Assembly: GCF_006717095.1 (NCBI RefSeq)
Contig: NZ_VFQE01000004.1
Coordinates: 1-36,274 of the forward strand
Origin: Blastococcus colisei
GTDB taxonomy: Bacteria > Actinomycetota > Actinomycetes > Mycobacteriales > Geodermatophilaceae
Reading direction: 5' to 3'
Length of the DNA stretch: 36,274 nucleotides
The notes below the pieces were generated by a model. It searched no databases. It had not been told where the DNA came from and was given only the letters and a program-made list of their open reading frames with translations. This document shows, piece after piece, positions 24,564 to 32,299 of this stretch (the first letter of the stretch is position 1; every line of letters starts with the position of its first letter). A program made the position numbers and the translations under genes.

Positions 24564-25289
24564 TCACCGCACTCGCCGGGCCGCCGCCACCAGTTCGCCG
24601 ATCCGGCGGGCGTGGGCGCCGGCCCAGTAGACCCGGCCGCAGGCCCTGCACCGCGCGAACTCCTCGAAGCTCCGCAGCGTGCCCGGCTCCAGCCGGTGGG
24701 CGACCTCCTCCTTGGCGACCGGCTGCAGCGGCCCTCCGCAGGCGGTGCAGCGGGTCAGGGGCGCGAGGACGGGGGCGAAGCGATCCAGGACGTCGGCGAG
24801 CGGGTCGTCGGGGTCGCTGCCGCGCACCAGGGCTCCCCGGGTCAGTGCTCGGCGCATCAGCAGCCCGCGATCCTGGGTGAGCAGCGCCCGGTGCTCGGTG
24901 ACCGCGCGGTCGACGAGCTCCGGGTCGTCGGCATCGTTGGACCACGCCGCGTCCAGGCCGAGCAGGCGCAGCCGGCGGGCCAGGGCGCCGAGACCGACGT
25001 CCAGCAGGAAGCCGCCGGTCGCCGATGGCTCGGGGCGGGCTCGCTCGACGACCTCGATGGAGCCACCGGGGCGGGCCCGCGCGCCGGCCGGCACGGGTTC
25101 GCCGTCCAGCCGGAGCGCGCCCACCTCGCTCAGGGGCACTCCGGCGGACTGCACGACGTGGCCGACGGTGGCGTCGGGGTCGAAGCGCAGTCGCCGCATA
25201 CCAGCGTGCCGGTCCCGCCTGGGGAGCAGGAAGCGCAGCGGCACCGGGACGACGACATCGACGTCCTGCGGTCCTGACCGTTCGTCCAT
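24564..25289 (-). CDS. Ubiquitin-like / Mut7-C RNase-domain protein
   Basis: The 241-residue protein has an N-terminal ThiS/MoaD-like ubiquitin-fold domain (about 10-85) followed by a Mut7-C domain (about 90-240). Mut7-C has a PIN-like nuclease core; acidic residues are seen in FLLDVGLGALARRLRLLG (D97), the NDADD cluster near 120 and LTQDRGLL (D140). A zinc ribbon with C181xxC184 and C214xxC217 closes the protein. The family is named for the C-terminal part of the animal exonuclease Mut-7 and is predicted to act on RNA; the bacterial role is not established. The ATG at 25289 has GGAGGG about 12 nt upstream, slightly far. It is divergent from the VOC gene. Confidence 0.88.
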   Translation of the reverse strand: MDERSGPQDVDVVVPVPLRFLLPRRDRHAGMRRLRFDPDATVGHVVQSAGVPLSEVGALRLDGEPVPAGARARPGGSIEVVERARPEPSATGGFLLDVGLGALARRLRLLGLDAAWSNDADDPELVDRAVTEHRALLTQDRGLLMRRALTRGALVRGSDPDDPLADVLDRFAPVLAPLTRCTACGGPLQPVAKEEVAHRLEPGTLRSFEEFARCRACGRVYWAGAHARRIGELVAAARRVR

Positions 25290-25317
25290 GGCGGGCCGCT
25301 ACCCTCCTTCACCGGAA

Positions 25318-25335
25318 TACTTGAAGCATCAAGCA
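25318..25335 (+). promoter_or_regulatory. Palindromic MarR-type operator before the VOC gene
   Basis: CTTGA (25320-25324), AGCA, TCAAG (25329-25333) form a perfect 5-bp inverted repeat that extends imperfectly by two bases on each side. The TTGA-N4-TCAA core resembles MarR/DUF24-type operators. TTGAAG (25321-25326), 17 nt, then CACGAT (25344-25349) is a possible promoter overlapped by it. Confidence 0.45.
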
Positions 25336-25379
25336 ACTTGGTGCACGATGACCGCGCCATCGACCGCCAGGAGCCCGCC

Positions 25380-25892
25380 ATGCCCGTGCAGCGCCTCAAC
25401 CATGCCGTCCTGTACGTGCGCGACGTCGAGCGCAGCCACGCGTTCTACCGCGACGTCCTGGGCTTCCGTGCGAAGACGGAGATCCCGGGTGCCGCAGTCT
25501 TCCTCCAGGCGGAGGGCTCGACCAACGACCACGATCTGGGCCTGTTCCAGATCGGCGCGGGCGCGGGCCCGTCGGAGGCCGGGCGCCGGACCGTGGGCCT
25601 CTACCACCTGGCGTGGGAGGTCGACACCCTCGCCGAGCTGTCCCGGATCCGCGATGCGCTGCTGCGGGCCGGTGCGCTCGTCGGCGCCTCCGACCACGTC
25701 ACCACCAAGGCGCTCTACGCCCAGGACCCCGACGGCATCGAATTCGAGGTCTCGTGGCTGCTGCCGGCCGCGCTGATCACCCCCGAGGTCACCGGCGGCG
25801 CGGCGATGACCGCGCCGCTGGACCTCGAGCGGGAGATCGAGCGCTACGGCGCGCAGACCCGCGGCGGCGTGGGCGTCTCCGTCCCGGCCTGA
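25380..25892 (+). CDS. VOC-superfamily protein, catechol 2,3-dioxygenase-like
   Basis: The 170-residue protein has two vicinal-oxygen-chelate modules: RLNHAVLYVRDVERSHAFYRDVLGF at the start and TVGLYHLAWEVDTLAEL in the second half. Candidate metal ligands are the His in LNHAV, the His in LYHLAW and the Glu in GIEFEVSW, arranged as in extradiol dioxygenases and related lyases. The substrate is unknown; such small VOC proteins often handle quinones, catechols or thiol adducts. The ATG at 25380 is chosen because CAGGAG lies 6 nt upstream and the family begins there; an upstream GTG at 25338 would run through the promoter region. The palindromic TTGA-N4-TCAA site just upstream suggests induction through a MarR-like repressor. 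An insertion sequence follows 13 nt after the stop. Confidence 0.87.
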   Translation: MPVQRLNHAVLYVRDVERSHAFYRDVLGFRAKTEIPGAAVFLQAEGSTNDHDLGLFQIGAGAGPSEAGRRTVGLYHLAWEVDTLAELSRIRDALLRAGALVGASDHVTTKALYAQDPDGIEFEVSWLLPAALITPEVTGGAAMTAPLDLEREIERYGAQTRGGVGVSVPA

Positions 25893-25905
25893 CCTGACCG
25901 CCCGA

Positions 25906-27449
25906 GTGAGCCTGTCGCACAAAGCGCGCCTGATTGATGATCATCCTGGGCGGCGGGAGACTGGGGTATGCCGCAGAACTTCATCCGCGGGGATGTCGAT
26001 CAGGGGTTCCTGCTGCCGCCGGATGTGCGGGATTGGCTGCCCGACGGGGAGCTGGCCTGGACGGTCAAGGATGCGGTGGACTCGTTCGACCTGTCGGGGT
26101 TCAAGCGCTCGTATCGGGCCAACGGGCAGGGCGCGGCGGCGTTCGACCCGGCGCTGATGGTGGCGGTGCTGCTGTACGCGCACGCGGTCGGGGTGCGCTC
26201 GTCGCGGGCGATCGAGCGGCACTGTGTCCGCGATGTGGCGTTCCGGGTGCTGGCCGGCAATCGGGTGCCCGATCACGCCACGATCGCCCGGTTCGTCACG
26301 CGTCACCGCCAGCCGCTGCAGGAGCTGTTCGCGCAGGTGCTGCGGGTGTGTCACGAGGCCGGGATGGTGCGGCTGGGCGTGATCGCGGTGGACGGGACGA
26401 AGATCGCCGCGAACGCCTCCTGGTCGAAGAACCACACCTCGGCGTCGCTGGCCCACCAGGTCGCCGAGGAGCAGGCCCGCTACGACCAGCTGGCCGCCGA
26501 GCTGCTCGACGAACAGACGCGCATCGACGCGGCCGAGGACGCCGAACACGGCGACGACCGCGGGGATGAGCTGCCACCGCCGCTGCGCCGGCGGGCCGAG
26601 CGGTTGGCTCGACTGAAGGAGGCCAAGCAGCGCCTGGACGACGAGCAGGCCGCGGCCGTGGCCGAGCAGGAGGTGAGGAAGGCCGAGTGGCAGCGCCGCA
26701 AGGACGCCGGCACCCGCCGCGGCGCCCAACCGGGCGAGCATCCACCGGGCCGCAATCCGGACAAGGACAAGCCGCCGCGGGCCAACGCCACCGATCCGGA
26801 CTCGCGGACGATGCGGGGCGGGCGGGGGCTGGTGCAGGGCTACAACGCCCAGGCCGCGGTCACCGAAGACCAGCTCATCGTCGGCCAGACGCTGACCCAG
26901 GCGGCCACCGACGCCCATCAGCTGTTTCCCGTCCTCGATGACGCCGCCGAGCAGCTGAACCAGGCCGGCATCGAGGAGACGCCCGACACCTGGGTCGCCG
27001 ACGCCGGCTACGCCAACGAGGAGACCTTCACCGAGGCCGAGACCCGCGGCCTGCGCCTGCTGGCCCCGATGATCAGCGACGAACGCCGCGCCGCCGGCGA
27101 GGACCCCGCCGGGGACAAACCGCTGACCTCCCGCCCGGCCACCGCCCGCGCCCAGGACAGGCTGCGCACCCCCGAAGGCACGGAGAAATACGCCCTCCGA
27201 GGACGCACGGTCGAACCGGTCTTCGGCCAGATCAAAGACCGGCAGGGACTACGCCAGCTCCTCCGCCGCGGCCTGCAGAACGCCAAGACCGAGTGGTCGC
27301 TGGCCTGCACCGTGCACAACCTGCGCAAGATCCACGCCCACCGGCTGGCCACCGCCTGATCCGGGGGCGGCCGGCACCGCCGACAGCGCTGACCGGGCCA
27401 CTATCCCCGCTCCCGACCACCATCAACCGGCGCCCGCCCCCCGACTCAC
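25906..27449 (+). mobile_element. IS1182-like insertion sequence with imperfect terminal inverted repeats
   Basis: The transposase gene is flanked by related ends. Left, GCGCCTGATTGATGATCATC at 25926-25945. Right, the complement of 27415-27433 reads GCGCCGGTTGATGGTGGTC. Outside both cores are GTGAGCC (25906-25912) and GTGAGTC (complement of 27443-27449), which I take as the outer limits. This gives about 1.54 kb. The match is imperfect and no target duplication is evident, so the outer borders are approximate. Confidence 0.55.
25968..27359 (+). CDS. IS1182-family DDE transposase
   Basis: The 463-residue transposase is full length. The N-terminal part (MPQNFIRGDVDQGFLLPPDVRDWLP) and the DUF772-like region (FDPALMVAVLLYAHAVGVRSSRAIE) are typical of IS1182. 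Catalytic residues are visible: D142 in AVDGTKIAANAS, D345 in VADAGYAN and E416 in TVEPVFGQIKDRQGLRQ. A long charged coiled-coil insertion (about 160-280) separates the first two, as usual in this family. No frameshift or stop was found, so the element may still be active. The ATG at 25968 has a GGGAGACTGGGG purine-rich stretch upstream. The element sits between the VOC gene and the compound palindrome at 27.5 kb. Confidence 0.92.
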   Translation: MPQNFIRGDVDQGFLLPPDVRDWLPDGELAWTVKDAVDSFDLSGFKRSYRANGQGAAAFDPALMVAVLLYAHAVGVRSSRAIERHCVRDVAFRVLAGNRVPDHATIARFVTRHRQPLQELFAQVLRVCHEAGMVRLGVIAVDGTKIAANASWSKNHTSASLAHQVAEEQARYDQLAAELLDEQTRIDAAEDAEHGDDRGDELPPPLRRRAERLARLKEAKQRLDDEQAAAVAEQEVRKAEWQRRKDAGTRRGAQPGEHPPGRNPDKDKPPRANATDPDSRTMRGGRGLVQGYNAQAAVTEDQLIVGQTLTQAATDAHQLFPVLDDAAEQLNQAGIEETPDTWVADAGYANEETFTEAETRGLRLLAPMISDERRAAGEDPAGDKPLTSRPATARAQDRLRTPEGTEKYALRGRTVEPVFGQIKDRQGLRQLLRRGLQNAKTEWSLACTVHNLRKIHAHRLATA

Positions 27450-27498
27450 AGCGCAACATCACCCAGCGATGCACCGCGGCGGCTCATCCGCCACCGTT

Positions 27499-27568
27499 CG
27501 CGCGACAGGCTCGAGTGGCAGTTATGGCCATAAGCGCCACTCGCGCGACAGATATGGCCATAACTGCC
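27499..27568. repeat. Compound palindrome with repeated CGCGCGACAG and TATGGCCATA
   Basis: GGCAGTTATGGCCATA (27517-27532) and TATGGCCATAACTGCC (27553-27568) are a perfect 16-bp inverted repeat, 20 nt apart. Overlapping this, CGAGTGGC (27512-27519) and GCCACTCG (27536-27543) enclose the perfect 12-bp palindrome TTATGGCCATAA (27522-27533). The decamer CGCGCGACAG occurs at 27499 and again at 27542. It lies between two converging genes, typical of REP-like elements. Its A/T-rich core differs from the surroundings. Function unknown. Confidence 0.85.
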
Positions 27569-27581
27569 GTTCGGCACGGCG

Positions 27582-28064
27582 TCAGCTGGCGAGGACCTGC
27601 GGCGAGGTGACCTTCAGGTGCGCGTTCGCCCATCGGGTGATCCGTAGCGACTCCGGGTGGCAGCGCTCGGCGATGTCGAGCAGCTCCTGCTCCTTGGCCC
27701 CCTGAGCGCCCTGCGCGAGCAGCTCCCAGTCCACCGAGGTGCCCGCCGCCTCCCGGTACAGGTGCCGCAGGTCGGCGAGCAGCAGCAGGCCGGGCGCCGA
27801 GCGGCGTCCGGTGAGGACCGAGGCGCGCTGCTTCATGGCGGAGAGCAGGCCGGGGTCCTCCGACGCCTCCGGGTCCAGGTCCAGGCCGAAGTCCCGTCCG
27901 ATCCTGGCGAGATCGGCCACGTGCTCGCGCGACCACTTCGCCATGTCGCGGGTGACGTAGAAGACCTCGTGGTCGGCCTTGTGCTTGTCCGACATGGACG
28001 TCAGCACGGTGACCAGGTGGTTCTCCGAGCGGTGCAGTTCCTCGATGGCCATGTCGAGCTTCAT
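27582..28064 (-). CDS. Small all-helical protein partnered with the molybdopterin oxidoreductase
   Basis: The 160-residue protein is predicted to be almost entirely helical. Helix one, MAIEELHRSENHLVTVLTSM, and helix two, DHEVFYVTRDMAKWSREHVADLARI, are rich in Glu and His. Two further helices are LLLLADLRHLYREAAG and the long segment ending ESLRITRWANAHLK. This pattern is reminiscent of ferritin-like or hemerythrin-like four-helix bundles, but I cannot assign metal ligands with confidence and do not recognise the family. It starts at the ATG at 28064 and overlaps the oxidoreductase stop by 4 nt (ATGA), so the two proteins are made together. A role as chaperone, electron-transfer partner or regulator of the enzyme is inference. 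It has a single Cys, in ERCHPES. Confidence 0.75.
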   Translation of the reverse strand: MKLDMAIEELHRSENHLVTVLTSMSDKHKADHEVFYVTRDMAKWSREHVADLARIGRDFGLDLDPEASEDPGLLSAMKQRASVLTGRRSAPGLLLLADLRHLYREAAGTSVDWELLAQGAQGAKEQELLDIAERCHPESLRITRWANAHLKVTSPQVLAS

Positions 28065-30526
28065 CGCCGGTCTCCCGTCGTCACCAGTTCCTCGGCCAGG
28101 GCGGCGTCGCCACCCGTCGTGGGCGGCACCGAACCGGTGACCGGGGCGGAGCCCGTCGTCGTCGGAGCGGCGGAGACCTGGCCCTTCGCCTTGGAGATCC
28201 GCTCCACCGCCGCTGCCGCGGTCTTGAAGATCGGCTGCTTCGACACCGGGTCCCAGTCGGTCAGGGTGAGTTCGTTGGCCGCCCGGCCGTCGCGCTTCTT
28301 CTTCGGCTGGGAGCCGTCCTCGGTGTCCCAGTAGCCGTAGTGGAACGGCAGGAAGAGCGCTCCCGGCCGGATGCCGCTGACCCGGAGCCGGGCCTCCACC
28401 CGGCCGCGCGGAGTCGTGATCCTGAGCAGGTCGCCCTCGGTGAACCCGCGGTCGGCGGCGTCGCCGGCCGCCATCTCCACCCAGACCTCCGGCGCGGCGG
28501 CGTTCAACTGCGGCGCCCGCCCGGTCTTCGTGCGGGTGTGGAAGTGGTACAGCGTGCGCCCGGTCATCAGCTGGAACGGGTACTGCTGGCTCGGCAGTTC
28601 GTGCGGGCCGATGTACTCGGCCGCCTTGAGCACCGCCCTGCCGGTCGGGTTCATCGCCTTGTACTCGGTCTCCTCGACCGGGGCGCCGGTGATCATGTCC
28701 CGGCCGTAGCTCTCGCAGTAGTCCGGGTGCGCCCAGAACCTTCCGTCCTCGTAGATGCGCTCGGTGCCGTCGGGATGCTCGTCGTTGCAGGGCCACTGGA
28801 TGCCGCTGCCGCCGCGCAGCTTGTCGTAGGACATGCCGGTGTAGTCGCACGGCCGGCCGCGGCTGCACTCCTTCCAGCCTTCGAAGGCGCCCTCGGCGTC
28901 GCTCCACTTCACCAGCGGAGCGCCGTCCTTGTCCTCCAGCCCCATCCGGTGGGCGAAGTCGATGAGGATGTCCAGGTCGGCCTTCGCCTCGCCAGGCGGC
29001 TCCACCGCCTTGTCCGAGATGTGCACCGTGCGGTCGACGTTGGTGAAAGTCCCCGTCTTCTCGCCCCACGTGGCGGCGGGCAGGACGACGTCGGCGAGCT
29101 GGGCGGTCTCGGACAGGAAGATGTCCTGGACGACGAGGAACAGCCGGTCCTGAGCCAGGATCTCCCGGATCCGGCGGAGCTCGGGCAGCGAGACCGCCGG
29201 GTTGGTGGCGGTCACGTACAGGAAGCGGATCGAGCCCTCTTCCATGTACCGCAGCTGCTGCATGATGTGCGTCGGCGGCGAGTAGTGCGGGATCTGCATC
29301 GGGTCGATGTTCCAGACCCGCGCGAGGTCGGCGATGTGCTCGTCGTTCTCCCAGTTGCGGAACGCCGGCAGGTCGCCGTCCGCCCCCGCTTCGCGGGTGT
29401 TCTCCGCGGTGGGCTGGCCGTTCATCTGCAGGATGCCGCAGCCGGGCTTGCCCAGCATGCCGCGGATCACGTTGATGTTGTTGACGCTCACGGCGGCGGC
29501 CGACGCCTGGTGCGCCTGGTAGAAGCCCTGCAGGACGGTGGACAGCAGTCGCTCGGCCTGGCCGAGGATGCGGGCCGCCTCCCGGATCTGCTCGGCCGGG
29601 ACGTCGCACACCTCCGCGGCCAGCTCGGGGGTGTAGCCCTTCATCTGCTTCTCGAGCTCGGCGAAGCCGACGGTGTGGGCCTCGACGTACTCCCGGTCGA
29701 TCCAGCCGTTCTCGATGATCTCGTGGATCAGCGCGTTCATCAGCATGACGTTCGTGCCCGGCCGCGGGGCGAGGTGCACGGTGGCCGCGCGGGCGACCGG
29801 GGTCTCCCGCGGGTCGACGCAGATCACCTTCGGCGGGTTGGGCCCGGCCAGCCGGTCGAGCACGCGGGTCCACAGCACGGTCTGCGTCTCGGCCATGTTG
29901 TGCCCGTACAGCGCTATGACGTCGGCGTGGTCGATGTCGGTGTAGGAGCCGGGCTGGCCGTCGCAGGCGAACGTCTCCTTGAGCGCCGCCGCCGCGGTGG
30001 CGGTGCACAGCCGGGTGTTGCCGTCGACGTGGTTGGTGCCGATGCCGCCGTGGGCGATCAGGCCGAGCGTGTAGTACTCCTCCAGGAACAGCTGCCCGGT
30101 GGTGTAGAAGCTGATCGCGCTGGGCCCCTGCTCCTCGAGCAGCTCCTTGGCCCGGCCCGCCACGGCGTCCATCGCGGTGTCCCAGTCGGTCTCGACCAGC
30201 TTGCCCTTGCGCCGGATCAGCGGCTTCGTCAACCGGTCGGGCGAGTGGTTGGCCTGCCAGCCGAACAGGTCCTTGGGTCCGAGCCGGCCGTGGTTGACCC
30301 GGTCGACCTCCCGGCCGCGGACACCGACGATCCGCTCGTCCTTCACGGCGATGTCCAGCGCATCGCCGTTCGAGTGCAGGATCGTCGCCGACTGGACCCA
30401 TCGGTCCACGTCGTCCTCGGTGAGGCCGTCGGCCAGGTAGGAGTCCACCCGGGTCGGCCAGGTCTCTCCTGGTCCGTACGGGGTCCGACTGCCCCACGGT
30501 TCGGCGATCCGGTCGATCCTGCCCAT
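28061..30526 (-). CDS. Molybdopterin oxidoreductase (NasA/FdhF type) lacking the N-terminal [4Fe-4S] cysteines
   Basis: The 821-residue protein has the full DMSO-reductase-family layout, from RIVGVRGREVDRVNHGRLGPKDLFGWQ to the C-terminal dinucleotide-binding domain (YPFQLMTGRTLYHFHTRT, GDLLRITTPRGRVEARLRVS). The likely molybdenum ligand is C174 in NTRLC. Where relatives carry three or four Fe-S cysteines, this protein has SATILHSNGDALD (residues 46-58), without any Cys. The cluster is therefore absent, and electron transfer must differ from nitrate reductases and formate dehydrogenases. No Tat signal is visible, so it is probably cytoplasmic. The ATG at 30526 follows GGGAG by 6 nt. A Thr/Pro/Gly-rich tail follows residue 780. 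The substrate cannot be assigned. It is followed by a coupled 160-residue helical protein. Confidence 0.87.
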   Translation of the reverse strand: MGRIDRIAEPWGSRTPYGPGETWPTRVDSYLADGLTEDDVDRWVQSATILHSNGDALDIAVKDERIVGVRGREVDRVNHGRLGPKDLFGWQANHSPDRLTKPLIRRKGKLVETDWDTAMDAVAGRAKELLEEQGPSAISFYTTGQLFLEEYYTLGLIAHGGIGTNHVDGNTRLCTATAAAALKETFACDGQPGSYTDIDHADVIALYGHNMAETQTVLWTRVLDRLAGPNPPKVICVDPRETPVARAATVHLAPRPGTNVMLMNALIHEIIENGWIDREYVEAHTVGFAELEKQMKGYTPELAAEVCDVPAEQIREAARILGQAERLLSTVLQGFYQAHQASAAAVSVNNINVIRGMLGKPGCGILQMNGQPTAENTREAGADGDLPAFRNWENDEHIADLARVWNIDPMQIPHYSPPTHIMQQLRYMEEGSIRFLYVTATNPAVSLPELRRIREILAQDRLFLVVQDIFLSETAQLADVVLPAATWGEKTGTFTNVDRTVHISDKAVEPPGEAKADLDILIDFAHRMGLEDKDGAPLVKWSDAEGAFEGWKECSRGRPCDYTGMSYDKLRGGSGIQWPCNDEHPDGTERIYEDGRFWAHPDYCESYGRDMITGAPVEETEYKAMNPTGRAVLKAAEYIGPHELPSQQYPFQLMTGRTLYHFHTRTKTGRAPQLNAAAPEVWVEMAAGDAADRGFTEGDLLRITTPRGRVEARLRVSGIRPGALFLPFHYGYWDTEDGSQPKKKRDGRAANELTLTDWDPVSKQPIFKTAAAAVERISKAKGQVSAAPTTTGSAPVTGSVPPTTGGDAALAEELVTTGDRR

Positions 30527-30669
30527 GACGTCTCCCAACTGTTGCTGTCCGGCAACCGATCGCCAGTCTGGCCCTGTCGCCACCGGTTCGCAGGTCCATC
30601 CGGACGCATCAGACGAGGCCCGGCTGGGCAGGACCGCAGGACGACCGACCCGTCCGTCAGGAGGCCCCC

Positions 30670-31473
30670 GTGACCGCGCCCACCGCCCGTCCGCTCGCCC
30701 TCGTCACCGGAGCCTCGAGTGGCATCGGCCGCGAGCTGGCCAAGCAGTTCGCCGAGAACGGGTTCGACCTCATCGCCGCCGCAGAGGACGTCGAGCTCGA
30801 CGACGCCGTCGAGGAACTCCGTGGGATGGGCGCGACCGTGGCCCCGGTCAGTGTCGACCTCACCAGGCCCGACGACGTCGAGCGCCTGGCCGCCGCGGTG
30901 CGGGGCGCCGGCCGCCCACTCGACGCCGCTGTGCTGAATGCCGGTGTGGGGGTCGGCGGGGCCTTCGTCGACACCGATCTGGACCGGGAGCTGGAGATCG
31001 TCGATCTCAACTGCCGGTCCACCGTGCACCTGGCCAAGCGGGTCGTCCAGGACATGGTCGCGCGCGGGGAGGGCCGGATCCTGTTCACCTCGTCGATCGC
31101 CTCCCAGGCGCCCGAGCCGTTCCAGGCGGTCTACGCCGCCTCCAAGTCGTTCGTCCAGTTCTTCGCCCTGGCACTGCGCGAGGAGCTGACCGACACCGGG
31201 GTCACGGTGACCGCGCTGCTCCCCGGCCCCACGGAGACCGAGTTCTTCGACCGCGGCGACCTGACCGACACCAAGCTGGGCGCCTCCGACAAGAAGGACG
31301 ACCCGGCGCTGGTCGCGCGCCAGGGCTACGAGGGCCTCATGAAGGGCGAGGCGTCGGTGTTCGCCGGGTCGCTGTCGAGCAAGGTGATGGGCAAGCTGTC
31401 CGCCGTCCTGCCGGACTCGCTCGCGGGCAAGGCGCACAAGCCGATGACCCGGCCCGGCTCGGCGGAGGACTGA
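30670..31473 (+). CDS. Short-chain dehydrogenase/reductase
   Basis: The 267-residue protein is a classical SDR with a Rossmann fold. The cofactor-binding motif TGASSGIG is at about residues 14-21, NAGV is present in the middle (VLNAGVGVGG), the catalytic Ser lies in LFTSSIASQ and the catalytic Tyr/Lys pair is in YAASK. The C-terminal PGPTETEFFDR segment is also standard. The substrate is unknown. The GTG at 30670 is supported by AGGAGG about 6 nt upstream. It is divergent from the molybdenum enzyme, with a 143-nt gap. The C-terminal tail (KVMGKLSAVLPDSLAGKAHKPMTRP) is basic and resembles membrane-peripheral SDRs. Confidence 0.92.
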   Translation: MTAPTARPLALVTGASSGIGRELAKQFAENGFDLIAAAEDVELDDAVEELRGMGATVAPVSVDLTRPDDVERLAAAVRGAGRPLDAAVLNAGVGVGGAFVDTDLDRELEIVDLNCRSTVHLAKRVVQDMVARGEGRILFTSSIASQAPEPFQAVYAASKSFVQFFALALREELTDTGVTVTALLPGPTETEFFDRGDLTDTKLGASDKKDDPALVARQGYEGLMKGEASVFAGSLSSKVMGKLSAVLPDSLAGKAHKPMTRPGSAED

Positions 31474-31512
31474 GCCGCTCGGACACCATCGGGGCGGGCC
31501 GACCCCGGACCT

Positions 31513-31926
31513 GGAACCGATCGACCCCGTCGTCCGGGACGCCGGCCCGTGGCGGCTCCGGCCGTGGCGCCCGGACGACGTCGACGCCGATGCCGTGCTG
31601 GTCGGCTCGGCGTTGCTGCACTCGATCGACCGGCTGCAGGACGACGCGCAGATCGGCTACTGGACGGCGCCGGCCGGGAGGGGACGAGGAGTGGCGACCG
31701 AGGCGGTCCGCCGCTGGGCGTACGGCGCCTTGCCCGTCGACCGCATCGAGTTCTGCCACGCGGTCGAGAACGCCGCCTCGCCGGCCGGGTTGCGGAGAAG
31801 GCCGGCTTCGCCCTCGAGGGCGCGCTGCGGCGGTCCTACCGCTACGGCGACGGCGTGAAGCACGACGAGCGGCTGTGGGCGCGGCTCTCCGACGACCCGC
31901 CGTCGGCGCCCGGCACCGGCGGCTGA
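31513..31926 (+). pseudogene. GNAT N-acetyltransferase remnant (internal deletion and frameshift)
   Basis: The beginning (DAGPWRLRPWRPDDVDADA) matches the first strand of RimJ/RimL-type acetyltransferases. It jumps directly to VLVGSALLHSIDRLQDDAQIGYWTAP and the acetyl-CoA loop GRGRGVATEA, with roughly 60 residues of the normal domain missing. A frameshift then follows near 31790: the frame ends with CHAVENAAS, while the family end (VAEKAGFALEGALRRSYRYGDGVKHDERLWARL) lies in another frame and stops at 31926. No credible start codon or ribosome site precedes it. The protein is certainly non-functional as written. It lies downstream of the SDR gene and ends 10 nt before the convergent membrane-protein gene. 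Confidence 0.8.
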
Positions 31927-31936
31927 CCCCACCCCG

Positions 31937-32299
31937 TCACGAGCGCCAGGCCGGTCGGACCAGGTGCTCGCCCGCGGACGAGCGCACCCGCTCCACCATG
32001 TGCCGGAGCCGCCGTCCGCGGGGCTCGTGGTCGCGGGCCGGCCGGGGTCTGGGCCCGCCGCGCAGCGCGGCGCCGAGCAACCGGCGCAGCGCGACGATGA
32101 CGGCGGCGGTGAGGATCACCTGCCAGTTCGGCTCACCGGCCAGCCGCAGCAGCCCCGCGGCGAGGAGCAGGTCCAGCAGCACGCCCAGCGCGGTGGCCGG
32201 GCGGCGCGTTCCCACGAGGGCCAGTGCACCAGCGGCCAGGGCCGCTGCAGCGACGGCGTGCGAGGACCACAGCACGACGTCGCTCAGGAGGCCGGTCAC
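31937..32299 (-). CDS. Small membrane protein next to DUF1622
   Basis: The 120-residue protein has two or three hydrophobic helices (about 5-30, 36-52 and 58-75) followed by a basic, Arg-rich cytoplasmic tail (GGPRPRPARDHEPRGRRLR). No domain is recognised. The GTG at 32299 overlaps the stop of the DUF1622 gene (GTGA), so the two are translationally coupled and their products probably work together in the membrane. Nothing indicates a substrate. Confidence 0.7.
   Translation of the reverse strand: MTGLLSDVVLWSSHAVAAAALAAGALALVGTRRPATALGVLLDLLLAAGLLRLAGEPNWQVILTAAVIVALRRLLGAALRGGPRPRPARDHEPRGRRLRHMVERVRSSAGEHLVRPAWRS

Noticed and set aside
28061-30526. Selenocysteine in the molybdenum enzyme
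   Set aside because: No in-frame TGA exists; the Mo-ligand position is Cys174.
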